From UBA2137 sp037968575 (lineage in GTDB: Bacteria; Pseudomonadota; Alphaproteobacteria; Micavibrionales; Micavibrionaceae): a stretch of 23,123 nt of DNA. The stretch spans positions 1 through 23,123 of the forward strand of contig JBBKVR010000100.1 of NCBI GenBank assembly GCA_037968575.1. The letters run 5' to 3'. Of this stretch, positions 7,033-14,707 are shown in pieces (position 1 is the stretch's first letter; every line of letters starts with the position of its first letter). A program made the position numbers and the translations under genes. Under the pieces are notes generated by a model. That model did not search any database and had not been told where the DNA came from. It saw only the letters and a list, made by a program, of their open reading frames with translations.

Positions 7033-7661
7033 ACCGTTTTTTCTTTAAACCCGCATAAATCAATTACGGGACATTTTTCACAATCGGGTCTGCGCGCCTT
7101 GCATATATAACGACCATGCAAAATCAGCCAGTGATGAGCATGGAGTTTAAATTCATCGGGAATAACTTTTTCTAACTTCTTTTCTACTGCATCAGGGGTT
7201 TTGCTTTTTGCTAGGCCTGTGCGGTTACCAATGCGGAATATATGTGTGTCCACGGCAATGGTAGGTTGCCCAAACGCCATGTTAAGAACCACATTTGCGG
7301 TTTTACGCCCAACACCTGCAAGTTTGATGAGTTCCTCTCGTGTTTGTGGAACTTCACTATCATGCTTTTCAACCAGATCATGGCTTAACTTGATAACATT
7401 GCCAGCCTTGGCATTATAAAGTCCGATAGTTTTGATATAATCTTTCAGTCCATCTTCACCAAGTGCCAACATTTGCTCGGGCGTGGTCACCTTTTTGAAC
7501 AATGCCTCTGTGGCTTTGTTAACGCCTTTATCAGTTGCCTGTGCAGACAGGACAACCGCAACCAGCAATGTGTAGGTATTTACATGATTAAGCTCACCTT
7601 TGGGTTCAGGGTTCGCCTTTTGAAGTCTTACAAAAAATTCCCTAACATTTTCTTTTTTCAT
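7029..7661 (-). CDS. nth: Endonuclease III
   Basis: Nth is a DNA glycosylase and AP lyase that removes oxidised pyrimidines in base excision repair. The 210-residue protein aligns position for position with the well-known enzyme: the helix-hairpin-helix LAGVGRKTANVVL carries catalytic K120, AVDTHIFR carries D138, and the [4Fe-4S] ligands C187, C194, C197 and C203 sit in CKARRPDCEKCPVIDLC. The gene is convergent with the preceding membrane protein (overlapping stops) and divergent from the Ogt-like gene, another DNA repair gene, across about 65 bp. The start at 7661 gives MKKENVREFF, a normal N terminus. Confidence 0.97.
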   Translation of the reverse strand: MKKENVREFFVRLQKANPEPKGELNHVNTYTLLVAVVLSAQATDKGVNKATEALFKKVTTPEQMLALGEDGLKDYIKTIGLYNAKAGNVIKLSHDLVEKHDSEVPQTREELIKLAGVGRKTANVVLNMAFGQPTIAVDTHIFRIGNRTGLAKSKTPDAVEKKLEKVIPDEFKLHAHHWLILHGRYICKARRPDCEKCPVIDLCGFKEKTV

Positions 7662-7725
7662 GAAAAGAAACTAAACCGCAAAAAACGGATTGTCTATTCC
7701 TCATGGCTCATGTCTTAATAGCGGT

Positions 7726-8562
7726 ATGAGCACTCAGGAAAATTTAAAAATTGTTGCCAAGGCCATTGATGATTTTATCTGTGATGATGTGGAGCATGAA
7801 AACCTTGAGACACGCGTGCGTCAATACGGTTATGAACCAACCTATTTCACAAAATTGTTCAAGGAAAAGACAGGTCTCACCCCATCACAATTTTTACGCT
7901 ATAAAAAGATGCGTCAGGCGCGCGATTTTCTACTTGAAGGTTATTCGACATTGGATGCTGCCTATGCGGCTGGTCTGTCAGGACAGGGACGTTTGCATGA
8001 ATTATTTGTGACATACGAGGCGGCATCGCCTGGAACGGTCAAAAAGAAGGGGCAGGGGTTAACAATTACTTATGGAACACATCCGACCTCTATCGGTGAA
8101 GTTCTGATAGGGGTAACGGATAATGGTTTGTGTTGGCTTGGTTTTTCTATGAAAGAAAATCGCATCGCATCGTATCAGAAAATGGAAAAACATTGGCGAA
8201 ATGCTGATTTTCAAAAAAACAATGACTTAACAAAGCCCTTCGCTAAAAAAGTACAAGATATGCTTATAGGCAAAGGAGATAAATCTTCATTGAGGTTAGA
8301 TTTGCACGGTACAAACTTTCAAATTCAAGTCTGGCAAGCTCTGTTAAAAATACCATTGGGCTCAACACTCAATTATCAAGCTATTGCAAAAGCGATAGGT
8401 AACCCAAAGGCTAGTCGCGCAGTAGGAAGTGCGGTGGGCGCAAATCCCATCGCATGGATAATTCCCTGCCACCGCGTTATTCAGGCCAGCGGCCTCGTTG
8501 AGAATTATGCCTCGGGAACGGATAGAAAATGCGCGTTATTAGGATTTGAGAGTGTTAAATAA
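7726..8562 (+). CDS. AraC-type HTH / methylated-DNA-[protein]-cysteine S-methyltransferase
   Basis: From the ATG at 7726 the product has 278 residues. Residues about 1-100 form an AraC-type helix-turn-helix domain (YGYEPTYFTKLFKEKTGLTP, then SQFLRYKKMRQARDFLLEG). The C-terminal part is the O6-alkylguanine-DNA alkyltransferase: the FQIQVWQALLKIPLGSTLNY block is followed by ASRAVGSAVGANP and the active site IIPCHRVI with acceptor C248. The N-terminal zinc-binding AdaA domain that repairs methylphosphotriesters in Ada is absent, so the usual Ada activation switch is missing. The glycine-rich loop after the active site reads GLVENYASGTDRK, with ENYASG where GGYxWG is usual, which may alter substrate fit. 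An upstream TTG extension is unlikely. This HTH-Ogt layout is known in Alphaproteobacteria. Confidence 0.93.
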   Translation: MSTQENLKIVAKAIDDFICDDVEHENLETRVRQYGYEPTYFTKLFKEKTGLTPSQFLRYKKMRQARDFLLEGYSTLDAAYAAGLSGQGRLHELFVTYEAASPGTVKKKGQGLTITYGTHPTSIGEVLIGVTDNGLCWLGFSMKENRIASYQKMEKHWRNADFQKNNDLTKPFAKKVQDMLIGKGDKSSLRLDLHGTNFQIQVWQALLKIPLGSTLNYQAIAKAIGNPKASRAVGSAVGANPIAWIIPCHRVIQASGLVENYASGTDRKCALLGFESVK

Positions 8563-8618
8563 TTATATTTACATAAATAATTTAATTATGTATATATTAG
8601 TTTTTTCGGGAATTTATT

Positions 8619-9116
8619 ATGCCTAGATATTATGTTTTTTCTCAAGATGATGTAGATGCTTTTTTCAACGCGCTTGAATCCATACCTGTTGCTTTACGAA
8701 AGCAGAATTTAGGATCTACGTGGGCGCGGAGCAGTTTAAGTGGAGAAGTTCCAAAAGTTGGCGGTGTTTTCCAGACACGCTTTGGAGCAGTTTGCCATGA
8801 TGAAGATAATGGCCAAGTCGATCTTTATTCTACTGATGCTGCAGAAAAATATTTTGGTCATAATAGGTTCTGGGATACATATGAGTGCTACGATGATTGC
8901 ATGAAGATTGACGCTGATAGCGTAGATGCTTTACTTGCTGATATAAAGAATAGATTAGAAAACTTTATTCACCATAATAGTTTGGGAAGATATTTTGACC
9001 CGTACAATCCAGATCAGTCTTTTTATGGTGAAGACGAATATAACCAACTATTCAGTATTATAGAGAGAAAAACAGCTATACCTGAAGGACAGCTTTTCCA
9101 GAGAAATTACATGTAA
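8619..9116 (+). CDS. Unrecognised 165-aa acidic protein
   Basis: I cannot place this protein in a family. It is acidic and rich in Asp, Tyr and Phe, with no signal peptide or membrane segment, and starts MPRYYVFSQDDVDAFFNAL. The middle (SLSGEVPKVGGVFQTRFGAV) and the aromatic, acidic stretch FWDTYECYDDCMKIDADSVD suggest a compact cytosolic domain. It follows the Ogt-like gene after a very AT-rich 56-bp gap containing an ACATAA/TTATGT dyad, and is convergent with dnaJ. No clear Shine-Dalgarno sequence is seen. The codon pattern and length favour a real gene, probably accessory. Confidence 0.75.
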   Translation: MPRYYVFSQDDVDAFFNALESIPVALRKQNLGSTWARSSLSGEVPKVGGVFQTRFGAVCHDEDNGQVDLYSTDAAEKYFGHNRFWDTYECYDDCMKIDADSVDALLADIKNRLENFIHHNSLGRYFDPYNPDQSFYGEDEYNQLFSIIERKTAIPEGQLFQRNYM

Positions 9117-9170
9117 TTATTTATTGATAAATTTTTTCAGAGCCACCAATTTACTGGTATTAACAAATAG

Positions 9171-10328
9171 CTACTCGGTCAAATCAGACCACAGATCTTT
9201 GACTTTGGTGAAGAAACCTTCGCTTTCTTCGTAGTGTTTGCCAGATTTGGCAAGTGTATCGTCCAACTCTTTCATTAAGTTGTGTTGTTTTTTGTCCAAA
9301 TTCTTTGGTGTTTCAACAAAGACCTCAACATACATATCGCCACGCGCAGATGAGCGTAGGATAGTCATACCCTTACCTTTAAGACGAAATTGTTGTCCTG
9401 TTTGTGTCCCAGCAGGAATTTTAACTTTTGCACGCGCACCTTCTACGGTTGGAACTTCAACAGAACCACCCATAGCAGCTTTCGTCATTGGGACAGGAAC
9501 ACGGCCGTATAGGTCAGAGCCTTCACGTTTAAAGAACTTATGCGGTTTGATGCCGATTAGCACATAAAGGTCACCAGCAGGGCCGCCTTTGACACCAGCT
9601 TCACCTTCGCCAGCTAAGCGAATACGACGTCCTTGGTCAATACCGGCAGGGATATCAACTTTGAGTGTTTTTTCTTTTTGAATACGTCCTGCACCACCGC
9701 ACTTACTACAAGGATCTTTAATGATTTGCCCTTCACCCTGACAGGTTGGACAGGTACGCTCTATCGTAAAGAATCCTTGTTGTGCGCGAACACGTCCACG
9801 ACCACCACAATCAGGGCAAGATTGATTGCCCTTATCAGATTTTGACCCTGTTCCTTTACAATCACCACATTTTTCAATGCCGGGCACTTTGATGTTAGCT
9901 TCCTTGCCTTTGAAGGCGTCCTCCAAAGTGATATCCATCGTGAATTGCATATCATTGCCGCGAGCGGGACCTGAACTGTGTCCACGCCCACCCATGCCGC
10001 CACCAAACATATCCTCGAAAATATCGGAGAAGGCTGAGCCAAAGCCCTGAAAATCGGAGGGGTTAAATCCAGCACCACCAGGGCCGCCTGGTCCACCACC
10101 AGAAAAAGCCTGAGCACCAAATTGGTCGTAAGCTGCACGTTTTTGTGGATCTTTCAGGATATCGTAGGCTTCGTTGACTTCCTTAAACTTGGCTTCGGCT
10201 TGTTTATCATCCTTATTTTGGTCGGGGTGATATTTCATCGCAAGCTTACGATAAGATTTTTTAATCTCATCACCATCGGCTTTGCGGTCAACGCCAAGTG
10301 TTTTGTAAAAGTCTTTTTCGTCACTCAT
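9171..10328 (-). CDS. dnaJ: Chaperone protein DnaJ
   Basis: DnaJ delivers substrates to DnaK and stimulates its ATPase. All domains are present in 385 residues: J domain with HPD at 34-36; a Gly/Phe-rich linker (about 76-120); four CxxCxGxG zinc motifs starting at C154, C171, C193 and C207; and the C-terminal substrate-binding domains. The gene lies 36 bp after dnaK, but a terminator-like hairpin at the dnaK stop separates them. A second small hairpin overlaps the ribosome-binding site GAGGGGA, so dnaJ output may be set at both transcription and translation. Confidence 0.98.
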   Translation of the reverse strand: MSDEKDFYKTLGVDRKADGDEIKKSYRKLAMKYHPDQNKDDKQAEAKFKEVNEAYDILKDPQKRAAYDQFGAQAFSGGGPGGPGGAGFNPSDFQGFGSAFSDIFEDMFGGGMGGRGHSSGPARGNDMQFTMDITLEDAFKGKEANIKVPGIEKCGDCKGTGSKSDKGNQSCPDCGGRGRVRAQQGFFTIERTCPTCQGEGQIIKDPCSKCGGAGRIQKEKTLKVDIPAGIDQGRRIRLAGEGEAGVKGGPAGDLYVLIGIKPHKFFKREGSDLYGRVPVPMTKAAMGGSVEVPTVEGARAKVKIPAGTQTGQQFRLKGKGMTILRSSARGDMYVEVFVETPKNLDKKQHNLMKELDDTLAKSGKHYEESEGFFTKVKDLWSDLTE

Positions 10329-10337
10329 GGAATGGTA

Positions 10338-10354
10338 TTCCCCTCGAAAGGGAA
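10338..10354 (-). promoter_or_regulatory. Small hairpin overlapping the dnaJ ribosome-binding site
   Basis: On the minus strand TTCCC pairs with GGGAA across the 7-nt loop TTTCGAG. The dnaJ Shine-Dalgarno GAGGGGA lies partly in the loop and partly in the right arm, 9-10 bases before the ATG. A 5-bp helix of this strength could open with temperature and act as a simple translational gate. This is inference from base pairing only. Confidence 0.35.
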
Positions 10355-10377
10355 AAGACGGCCCTTAAGCCGTCTTT
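10354..10377 (-). terminator. Attenuator-type hairpin at the dnaK/dnaJ junction
   Basis: AAAGACGGC and GCCGTCTTT form a perfect 9-bp stem with a 6-nt loop. In the minus orientation the stem is followed by TCCC, with the U-run inside the stem end (GTCTTTTCCC). The dnaK stop TAA lies in the loop, so ribosomes finishing dnaK would disrupt the hairpin. It probably acts as a partial terminator that lowers dnaJ relative to dnaK. Confidence 0.65.
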
Positions 10378-12320
10378 CCTTCTGCGTTGTTGTCTTCGTC
10401 TTCATTCTCATCATCGTCCTCCATGGACAAATCAGTGAAATCGGCATCAACAACATCATCGCTGTTATCTGCATTAGTCGCAGCGCTATCAGCTTCTTCA
10501 GAAGCAGCTGCTTCTTGAGCCTTACGGTAAGCTGCTTCACCCAGCTTCATAGAGGCTTCCTGCAGTGCAGTCATCTTTGTGTTAATTTCCTCTGCATCAT
10601 CGGACTCAAGAACAGATTTCAACTCTTCAAGAGCAGTTTCTGTTGCTTTTTTATCCTCTTCAGGAATGTCACCACCAACTTCTGATAAGGTTTTCTCAGT
10701 TGCGTGAACCAGACCTTCGGCTTGGTTTCTAGCTTCAATGCTAGAGCGACGTTTTTTATCTTCTTCAGCATTGGCTTCAGCATCTTTTACCATTTGCTCA
10801 ATATCTGAATCCGACAGGCCACCAGAGGCTTGAATGCGGATTTGCTGTTCCTTACCAGTCGCCTTGTCTTTGGCAGAAACCTGAACAATACCGTTGGCAT
10901 CAATATCAAAGGTGACTTCGATTTGAGGAATACCGCGAGGGGCACCCGGAATACCAACAAGATCAAATTGACCAAGCATTTTGTTGTCCGCCGCCATTTC
11001 ACGCTCTCCTTGGAAAACGCGGATGGTCACGGCTGTTTGGTTATCTTCTGCGGTTGAGAAGGATTGTGACTTTTTGGTTGGAATAGTTGTGTTGCGTTCG
11101 ATAAGGCGCGTAAACACGCCACCCAATGTCTCAATACCAAGTGACAATGGGGTAACATCAAGAAGAAGAACATCCTTCACGTCACCTTGCAAAACACCAC
11201 CTTGAATAGCAGCACCATCGGCAACAACCTCATCGGGATTTACACCCTTATGTGGCTCTTTTCCAAAGAAGTCTTGAACAGTTTGAATAATTTTTGGCAT
11301 ACGTGTCATACCACCAACAAGAACCACCTCGTCAATTTCAGACGCCTTAATACCAGCATCTTTTAATGCTGATTTACACGGCTCGATTGTTTTGCGGATA
11401 AGATCATCAACAAGTGCTTCCAGTTTAGCGCGTGACAATTTGATATTCAGGTGTTTAGGACCTGATGCATCTGCTGTCACGAACGGAAGGTTCACTTCTG
11501 TGTTTGTTGAAGATGACAATTCTATTTTTGCTTTTTCAGCGGCTTCTTTCAAACGCTGTAGAGCAAGCTTGTCATCACGTAAATCAATACCGTTTTCTTT
11601 TTTGAATTCATCTGCAAGGTAATCAATGATGCGAAGATCAAAGTCTTCACCACCAAGAAATGTGTCCCCGTTTGTGGATTTCACTTCAAAAACACCATCA
11701 CCAATTTCGAGGATAGAGACATCAAACGTCCCACCACCAAGGTCATACACAACGACAGTACCAGTTTTCTTTTTATCCAGACCATAAGCTAACGCAGCAG
11801 CAGTAGGCTCGTTGATAATACGAAGAACTTCAAGACCAGCAATTTTACCAGCATCTTTTGTGGCTTGTCTTTGAGAGTCATTAAAGTAAGCAGGAACAGT
11901 AATCACAGCTTGTGTAACTTCTGCGCCTAAGAAACTTTCGGCCGTTTCTTTCATTTTACCCAAAATCATTGCTGAAAGCTGAGCTGGGTCATAAATTTCA
12001 CCATCAACTTCAAAATGGGCATCACCATTTTTGGCTTCTACAATTTTGAAAGGCGCCTTATCAATCATGTCTTTCACGGCAGGGTCTTTGAAACGGCGAC
12101 CGATAAGACGTTTTACGGCATAAAGTGTGCTTTCTGGGTTGGTTACAGCTTGGCGTTTAGCTGGCTGTCCAACAAGACGTTCACCGTCTTTTGTGAAAGC
12201 AATCATTGAAGGTGTCGTTCTTGCACCTTCTGAATTTTCAATAACACGGGGTTCCTTACCGTCCATCACGGCTACACAGGAGTTCGTGGTTCCTAAGTCA
12301 ATACCAATTACTTTACTCAT
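10365..12320 (-). CDS. dnaK: Chaperone protein DnaK (Hsp70)
   Basis: DnaK is the ATP-driven Hsp70 that binds exposed hydrophobic peptides with DnaJ and GrpE. The 651-residue sequence begins with the phosphate-1 motif IGIDLGTTNSCVAV and contains VYDLGGGTFDVSIL, VGGMTRMPKI, the linker VLLLDVTPLSLGIETLGG and the beta-sandwich substrate domain, followed by the helical lid and an acidic tail (SMEDDDENEDEDNNAEGKTA). The tail lacks the EEVKDKK-type ending of some species. It starts 240 bp after the grpE stop on the same strand, enough room for its own promoter, and its leader can form two hairpins. Confidence 0.99.
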   Translation of the reverse strand: MSKVIGIDLGTTNSCVAVMDGKEPRVIENSEGARTTPSMIAFTKDGERLVGQPAKRQAVTNPESTLYAVKRLIGRRFKDPAVKDMIDKAPFKIVEAKNGDAHFEVDGEIYDPAQLSAMILGKMKETAESFLGAEVTQAVITVPAYFNDSQRQATKDAGKIAGLEVLRIINEPTAAALAYGLDKKKTGTVVVYDLGGGTFDVSILEIGDGVFEVKSTNGDTFLGGEDFDLRIIDYLADEFKKENGIDLRDDKLALQRLKEAAEKAKIELSSSTNTEVNLPFVTADASGPKHLNIKLSRAKLEALVDDLIRKTIEPCKSALKDAGIKASEIDEVVLVGGMTRMPKIIQTVQDFFGKEPHKGVNPDEVVADGAAIQGGVLQGDVKDVLLLDVTPLSLGIETLGGVFTRLIERNTTIPTKKSQSFSTAEDNQTAVTIRVFQGEREMAADNKMLGQFDLVGIPGAPRGIPQIEVTFDIDANGIVQVSAKDKATGKEQQIRIQASGGLSDSDIEQMVKDAEANAEEDKKRRSSIEARNQAEGLVHATEKTLSEVGGDIPEEDKKATETALEELKSVLESDDAEEINTKMTALQEASMKLGEAAYRKAQEAAASEEADSAATNADNSDDVVDADFTDLSMEDDDENEDEDNNAEGKTA

Positions 12321-12377
12321 TTTTTCCTCGTTTTCTTTGGCAAATTAATGTCAGCCCTTAAATAGGCACCGTCATAA

Positions 12378-12413
12378 ATCCCCTAAGAGGATGTCTCTAA
12401 TTTAAGCTGAGAC
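12378..12413 (-). promoter_or_regulatory. Two adjacent hairpins in the dnaK leader
   Basis: On the minus strand GTCTC (12413-12409) pairs with GAGAC (12397-12393), and directly after it ATCCTC-TTA-GGGGAT (12392-12378) forms a 6-bp stem with one wobble. They lie between about 60 and 95 bases before the dnaK ATG. They are not CIRCE elements (TTAGCACTC-N9-GAGTGCTAA). They may stabilise the leader or respond to temperature; if the weak sigma-32-like site at 12397-12427 is used, only the second hairpin is transcribed. Confidence 0.35.
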
Positions 12414-12427
12414 GCTCTTAAGATAAG
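12397..12427 (-). promoter_or_regulatory. Weak sigma-32-like promoter candidate for dnaK
   Basis: On the minus strand CTTA (12427-12424), 17 bases, then CTTAAATTAG (12406-12397) approximates the alphaproteobacterial heat-shock pattern CTTG-N17/18-CYTATNTNNG. The -10 part matches nine of ten positions with the same T-to-A change as the grpE site, but the -35 part has A for G. Confidence is low. Confidence 0.3.
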
Positions 12428-12521
12428 GTTTGTCGTCTTTCAAACCCTTTATAGGCGTTTTTGTTCCGACAACTCTTATACGGGACTTTTACTGAAACGG
12501 ATTAAAGCAGTTTCGTTAATA

Positions 12522-12544
12522 AGGTTCAACCCTTACATGAACCT
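12522..12544 (-). terminator. Inverted repeat downstream of grpE, possible weak terminator
   Basis: AGGTTC and GAACCT are perfect 6-bp arms with an 11-nt loop, 17 bp after the grpE stop on the minus strand, followed by TTATT. The U-run is short, so termination would be partial, allowing some readthrough into dnaK. Confidence 0.35.
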
Positions 12545-12560
12545 AATTACAGATAAATTT

Positions 12561-13253
12561 TTAAGCCTTTGTGTCAATGCTGTGACCTGTGGTTTCTTCT
12601 GGGTCAACGGCCTTTGCAACGCCAACGCGAGCAGGGCGTAAAAGGCGGTCATGTAGAAGGTAGCCTTGCTCCATAACCTGAATAACTGTTCCGGGCTCTT
12701 TATCACCTATTGGTGTTTCAAACATTACTTCGTGGAAGTTAGGATCAAAAGGTTCACCCAGAGGGAAAAGTTTTGTAATACCATGTCTTTCAAGAGCAGT
12801 TAGCAATTCACGCTCTGTTGCCTCGATTCCCGTCTGTAAATTGGTGAAGTGCTCTGATACACCGCTTCTATCTTCGGGAATGGCATCCAATGCACGACGA
12901 AGATTATCTGCAACAGAGAGTAAGTCTCTGGCAAAACTGGAAATAGCATATTTAGATGCTTCTTCGCGGTCTTTTTGAGCACGCTTACGTGTATTCTCAG
13001 CCTCTGCCATAGCTCGCAGAACTCTTTCCTTGGCTTCCAGAAGTTGTGCCTGAACATCGTCACCTGTGTCCTCGGCATCGTCTAGCTCTTCCTCAGGTAT
13101 GTCTACATAAGAAGCATAATTCTCTACATTGGATTCCTCATCAGACACTTCTTCCTTACCGCGTTTGGCAAAGGGGCCTGTAGGTTCATCAAAACCAGCA
13201 GGGGGTTTCTTTTCTTCTGTGTTTTCGTTTTCTTCTTTAGGCTTTTCGCTCAT
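12561..13253 (-). CDS. grpE: Nucleotide exchange factor GrpE
   Basis: GrpE releases ADP from DnaK. The 230-residue product has an acidic disordered N-terminal tail (about 1-60), a long coiled-coil helix (LLEAKERVLRAMAEAENTRK, then SSFARDLLSVADNLRRALDA) and the C-terminal beta-domain with FDPNFHEVMFETP and VIQVMEQGYLLHDRLLRPAR. The frame is open to 13319, but the ATG at 13253 (MSEKPKEENENTEE) is chosen because GGAAT lies at Shine-Dalgarno distance and because the heat-shock promoter at 13293-13324 would start transcription downstream of the longer start. In many Alphaproteobacteria hrcA sits between this point and rph; here it is absent. Confidence 0.95.
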   Translation of the reverse strand: MSEKPKEENENTEEKKPPAGFDEPTGPFAKRGKEEVSDEESNVENYASYVDIPEEELDDAEDTGDDVQAQLLEAKERVLRAMAEAENTRKRAQKDREEASKYAISSFARDLLSVADNLRRALDAIPEDRSGVSEHFTNLQTGIEATERELLTALERHGITKLFPLGEPFDPNFHEVMFETPIGDKEPGTVIQVMEQGYLLHDRLLRPARVGVAKAVDPEETTGHSIDTKA

Positions 13254-13292
13254 TGGTATTCCGTGTGCTTGGTTGTTCTCAAAAGACCCTAT

Positions 13293-13324
13293 CATATTTA
13301 GGGAGAGAGGCTTAAACAATCAAG
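13293..13324 (-). promoter_or_regulatory. Sigma-32 (RpoH) type heat-shock promoter of grpE
   Basis: On the minus strand CTTG (13324-13321), an 18-base spacer, and CCTAAATATG (13302-13293) match the alphaproteobacterial RpoH consensus CTTG-N17/18-CYTATNTNNG at every defined position but one. The predicted start is near 13286, about 30 bases before the grpE ATG. Confidence 0.65.
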
Positions 13325-13340
13325 GGCAGTGATACAAGAA

Positions 13341-13369
13341 TTGACAATTCATTCCCACTCCGTTTTGAT
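13341..13369 (+). promoter_or_regulatory. Sigma-70-type promoter of the rph-rdgB-hemW operon
   Basis: TTGACA (13341-13346), a 17-bp spacer and TTTGAT (13364-13369). The -35 hexamer is perfect; the -10 matches four of six. Transcription would begin near 13376, giving a leader of about 28 bases with AAGGAT before the rph ATG. It lies back to back with the grpE heat-shock promoter. Confidence 0.6.
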
Positions 13370-13403
13370 GCTGGTGAATTAAAATGAACAAAAAGGATAT
13401 TTT

Positions 13404-14117
13404 ATGCGACCTTCTGGCCGAACCCCTGAACAAATGAGAGATGTTATATTCGAGCGTGGATTTTCAAAACACGCCGAAGGTTCATGTCTGGTAAAATGTG
13501 GAAACACGCATGTTTTGTGTACTGCTTCTGTTGAAGAAAAAGTGCCGGGCTGGATGCGTGGGTCAGGTAAGGGGTGGGTCACGGCAGAATATGGAATGCT
13601 TCCACGCTCAACACATCAACGTATGGATAGAGAAGCAGCTCGCGGAAAACAATCTGGTCGTACCCAAGAAATTCAACGCTTGATTGGTCGCTCTATGCGC
13701 TCGGTTGTCGACTTGCAAAAGCTGGGTGAGAGACAAGTACGCATTGATTGTGATGTTATTCAAGCTGATGGTGGAACACGAACAGCTGCTATCACGGGCG
13801 CTTATATTGCGCTTCAAGAGGCGATTGATCATATAATGAAAGTGGGGCTTCTGACTGAAACACCACTAACTGATAGTGTCAGCGCAATCTCATGCGGAAT
13901 TTATCAAGGTACATCAGTGTTGGATTTGGATTATAACGAAGATTCAACTGCCGAAACAGATGCCAATTTTGTTCTCACGGGTAATGGGGGCATTGTTGAA
14001 ATACAAGGAACGGCTGAACAGTCACCATTTTCGGAAGAAGAGTTCATGACTCTTCTTTCTTTGGCGAAAAAAGGTTGTGGTGAACTCAAGCAACTTCAAG
14101 AAGACACTTTTAAATAA
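13404..14117 (+). CDS. rph: Ribonuclease PH
   Basis: RNase PH trims the 3' ends of tRNA precursors by phosphorolysis. The 237-residue sequence carries the family signature from the start (MRPSGRTPEQMRDVIFERGF), the phosphate-site R86 in SGRTQEIQRLIGRS, GTRTAAITGA at about 124-133, and the acidic catalytic cluster DLDYNEDSTAETDAN with D180 and D186. It is complete and intact. AAGGAT precedes the ATG. Its stop overlaps the rdgB start as TAATG, so the two are translationally coupled. Confidence 0.97.
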   Translation: MRPSGRTPEQMRDVIFERGFSKHAEGSCLVKCGNTHVLCTASVEEKVPGWMRGSGKGWVTAEYGMLPRSTHQRMDREAARGKQSGRTQEIQRLIGRSMRSVVDLQKLGERQVRIDCDVIQADGGTRTAAITGAYIALQEAIDHIMKVGLLTETPLTDSVSAISCGIYQGTSVLDLDYNEDSTAETDANFVLTGNGGIVEIQGTAEQSPFSEEEFMTLLSLAKKGCGELKQLQEDTFK

Positions 14118-14707
14118 TGGAAAAGCTTGTCCTTGCAACACATAACAAGGGCAAGATTGCCGAGATGTCGGATGTACTTAAGTCTTATGTAGGCAAAGTA
14201 TTGTCCGCCCATGACATCACATTTTCTGAACCAGAAGAAACAGGCACAACATTTGCCGCAAATGCTCTTCTTAAAGCACGCTCTGCCTGTGAAGAGACAG
14301 GACTACCGTCTTTAGCGGATGATAGTGGTCTATGTGTCAATGCGTTGAATGGACAGCCCGGTATTTATTCTGCGCGATGGGCAGGTGAAGAAAGAGATTT
14401 TGAAATGGCGATGGGCTTTCTTGATGCAAAGCTTGTCGATACAGAAGACAGTTCAGCTTATTTTATTGCCGTACTGGCGTTGGTTTTCCCAAATGGTGAG
14501 GAACATATTTTTGAAGGACGTTGTGAAGGTAACCTGATTTGGCCACCAAGCGGTGACAAAGGATTTGGTTACGATCCTATGTTTGTTCCAGAAGGCAAAC
14601 GTCAGACTTTCGGGGAGATGGAACCAGATGAAAAGCGTAAAATTTCCCATCGTGCGAAAGCGTTAAAAGAATTAAGCGTATTTCTAAGAGCCGAGAACAA
14701 TGGATAA
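14117..14707 (+). CDS. rdgB: XTP/dITP diphosphatase (non-canonical purine NTP pyrophosphatase)
   Basis: RdgB/HAM1 hydrolyses dITP, XTP and related damaged purine nucleotides to monophosphates, keeping them out of DNA and RNA. The 196 residues show the family motifs: LVLATHNKGKIAEM at the N terminus, LADDSGLCVNALNGQPGIYS (catalytic Asp pair at 68-69), SGDKGFGYDPMFVPEG and KISHRAKALKEL. It starts inside the rph stop (TAATG) and its end overlaps the hemW start by 8 bp (ATGGATAA), marking a tight three-gene operon. Confidence 0.96.
   Translation: MEKLVLATHNKGKIAEMSDVLKSYVGKVLSAHDITFSEPEETGTTFAANALLKARSACEETGLPSLADDSGLCVNALNGQPGIYSARWAGEERDFEMAMGFLDAKLVDTEDSSAYFIAVLALVFPNGEEHIFEGRCEGNLIWPPSGDKGFGYDPMFVPEGKRQTFGEMEPDEKRKISHRAKALKELSVFLRAENNG

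Noticed and set aside
2709..8580. The 11-mer TTTACATAAAT occurring near 2709 (reverse) and 8569
   Set aside because: Both copies lie in extremely AT-rich spacers, where such a match is easily due to chance; no third copy was noticed.
10122..10685. 187-codon plus-strand ORF across the dnaJ start and dnaK end
   Set aside because: Hydrophobic shadow frame opposite the acidic dnaK tail and the J domain; no start signals.
12361..13403. CIRCE element near dnaK or grpE
   Set aside because: No TTAGCACTC-N9-GAGTGCTAA-like sequence found; the dyads there differ in arm sequence and spacing.
13384..13437. 17-codon ORF (MNKKDILCDLL...) overlapping the rph start out of frame, as a leader peptide
   Set aside because: No good ribosome-binding site of its own, and the rph Shine-Dalgarno lies within it; no attenuator structure is seen.
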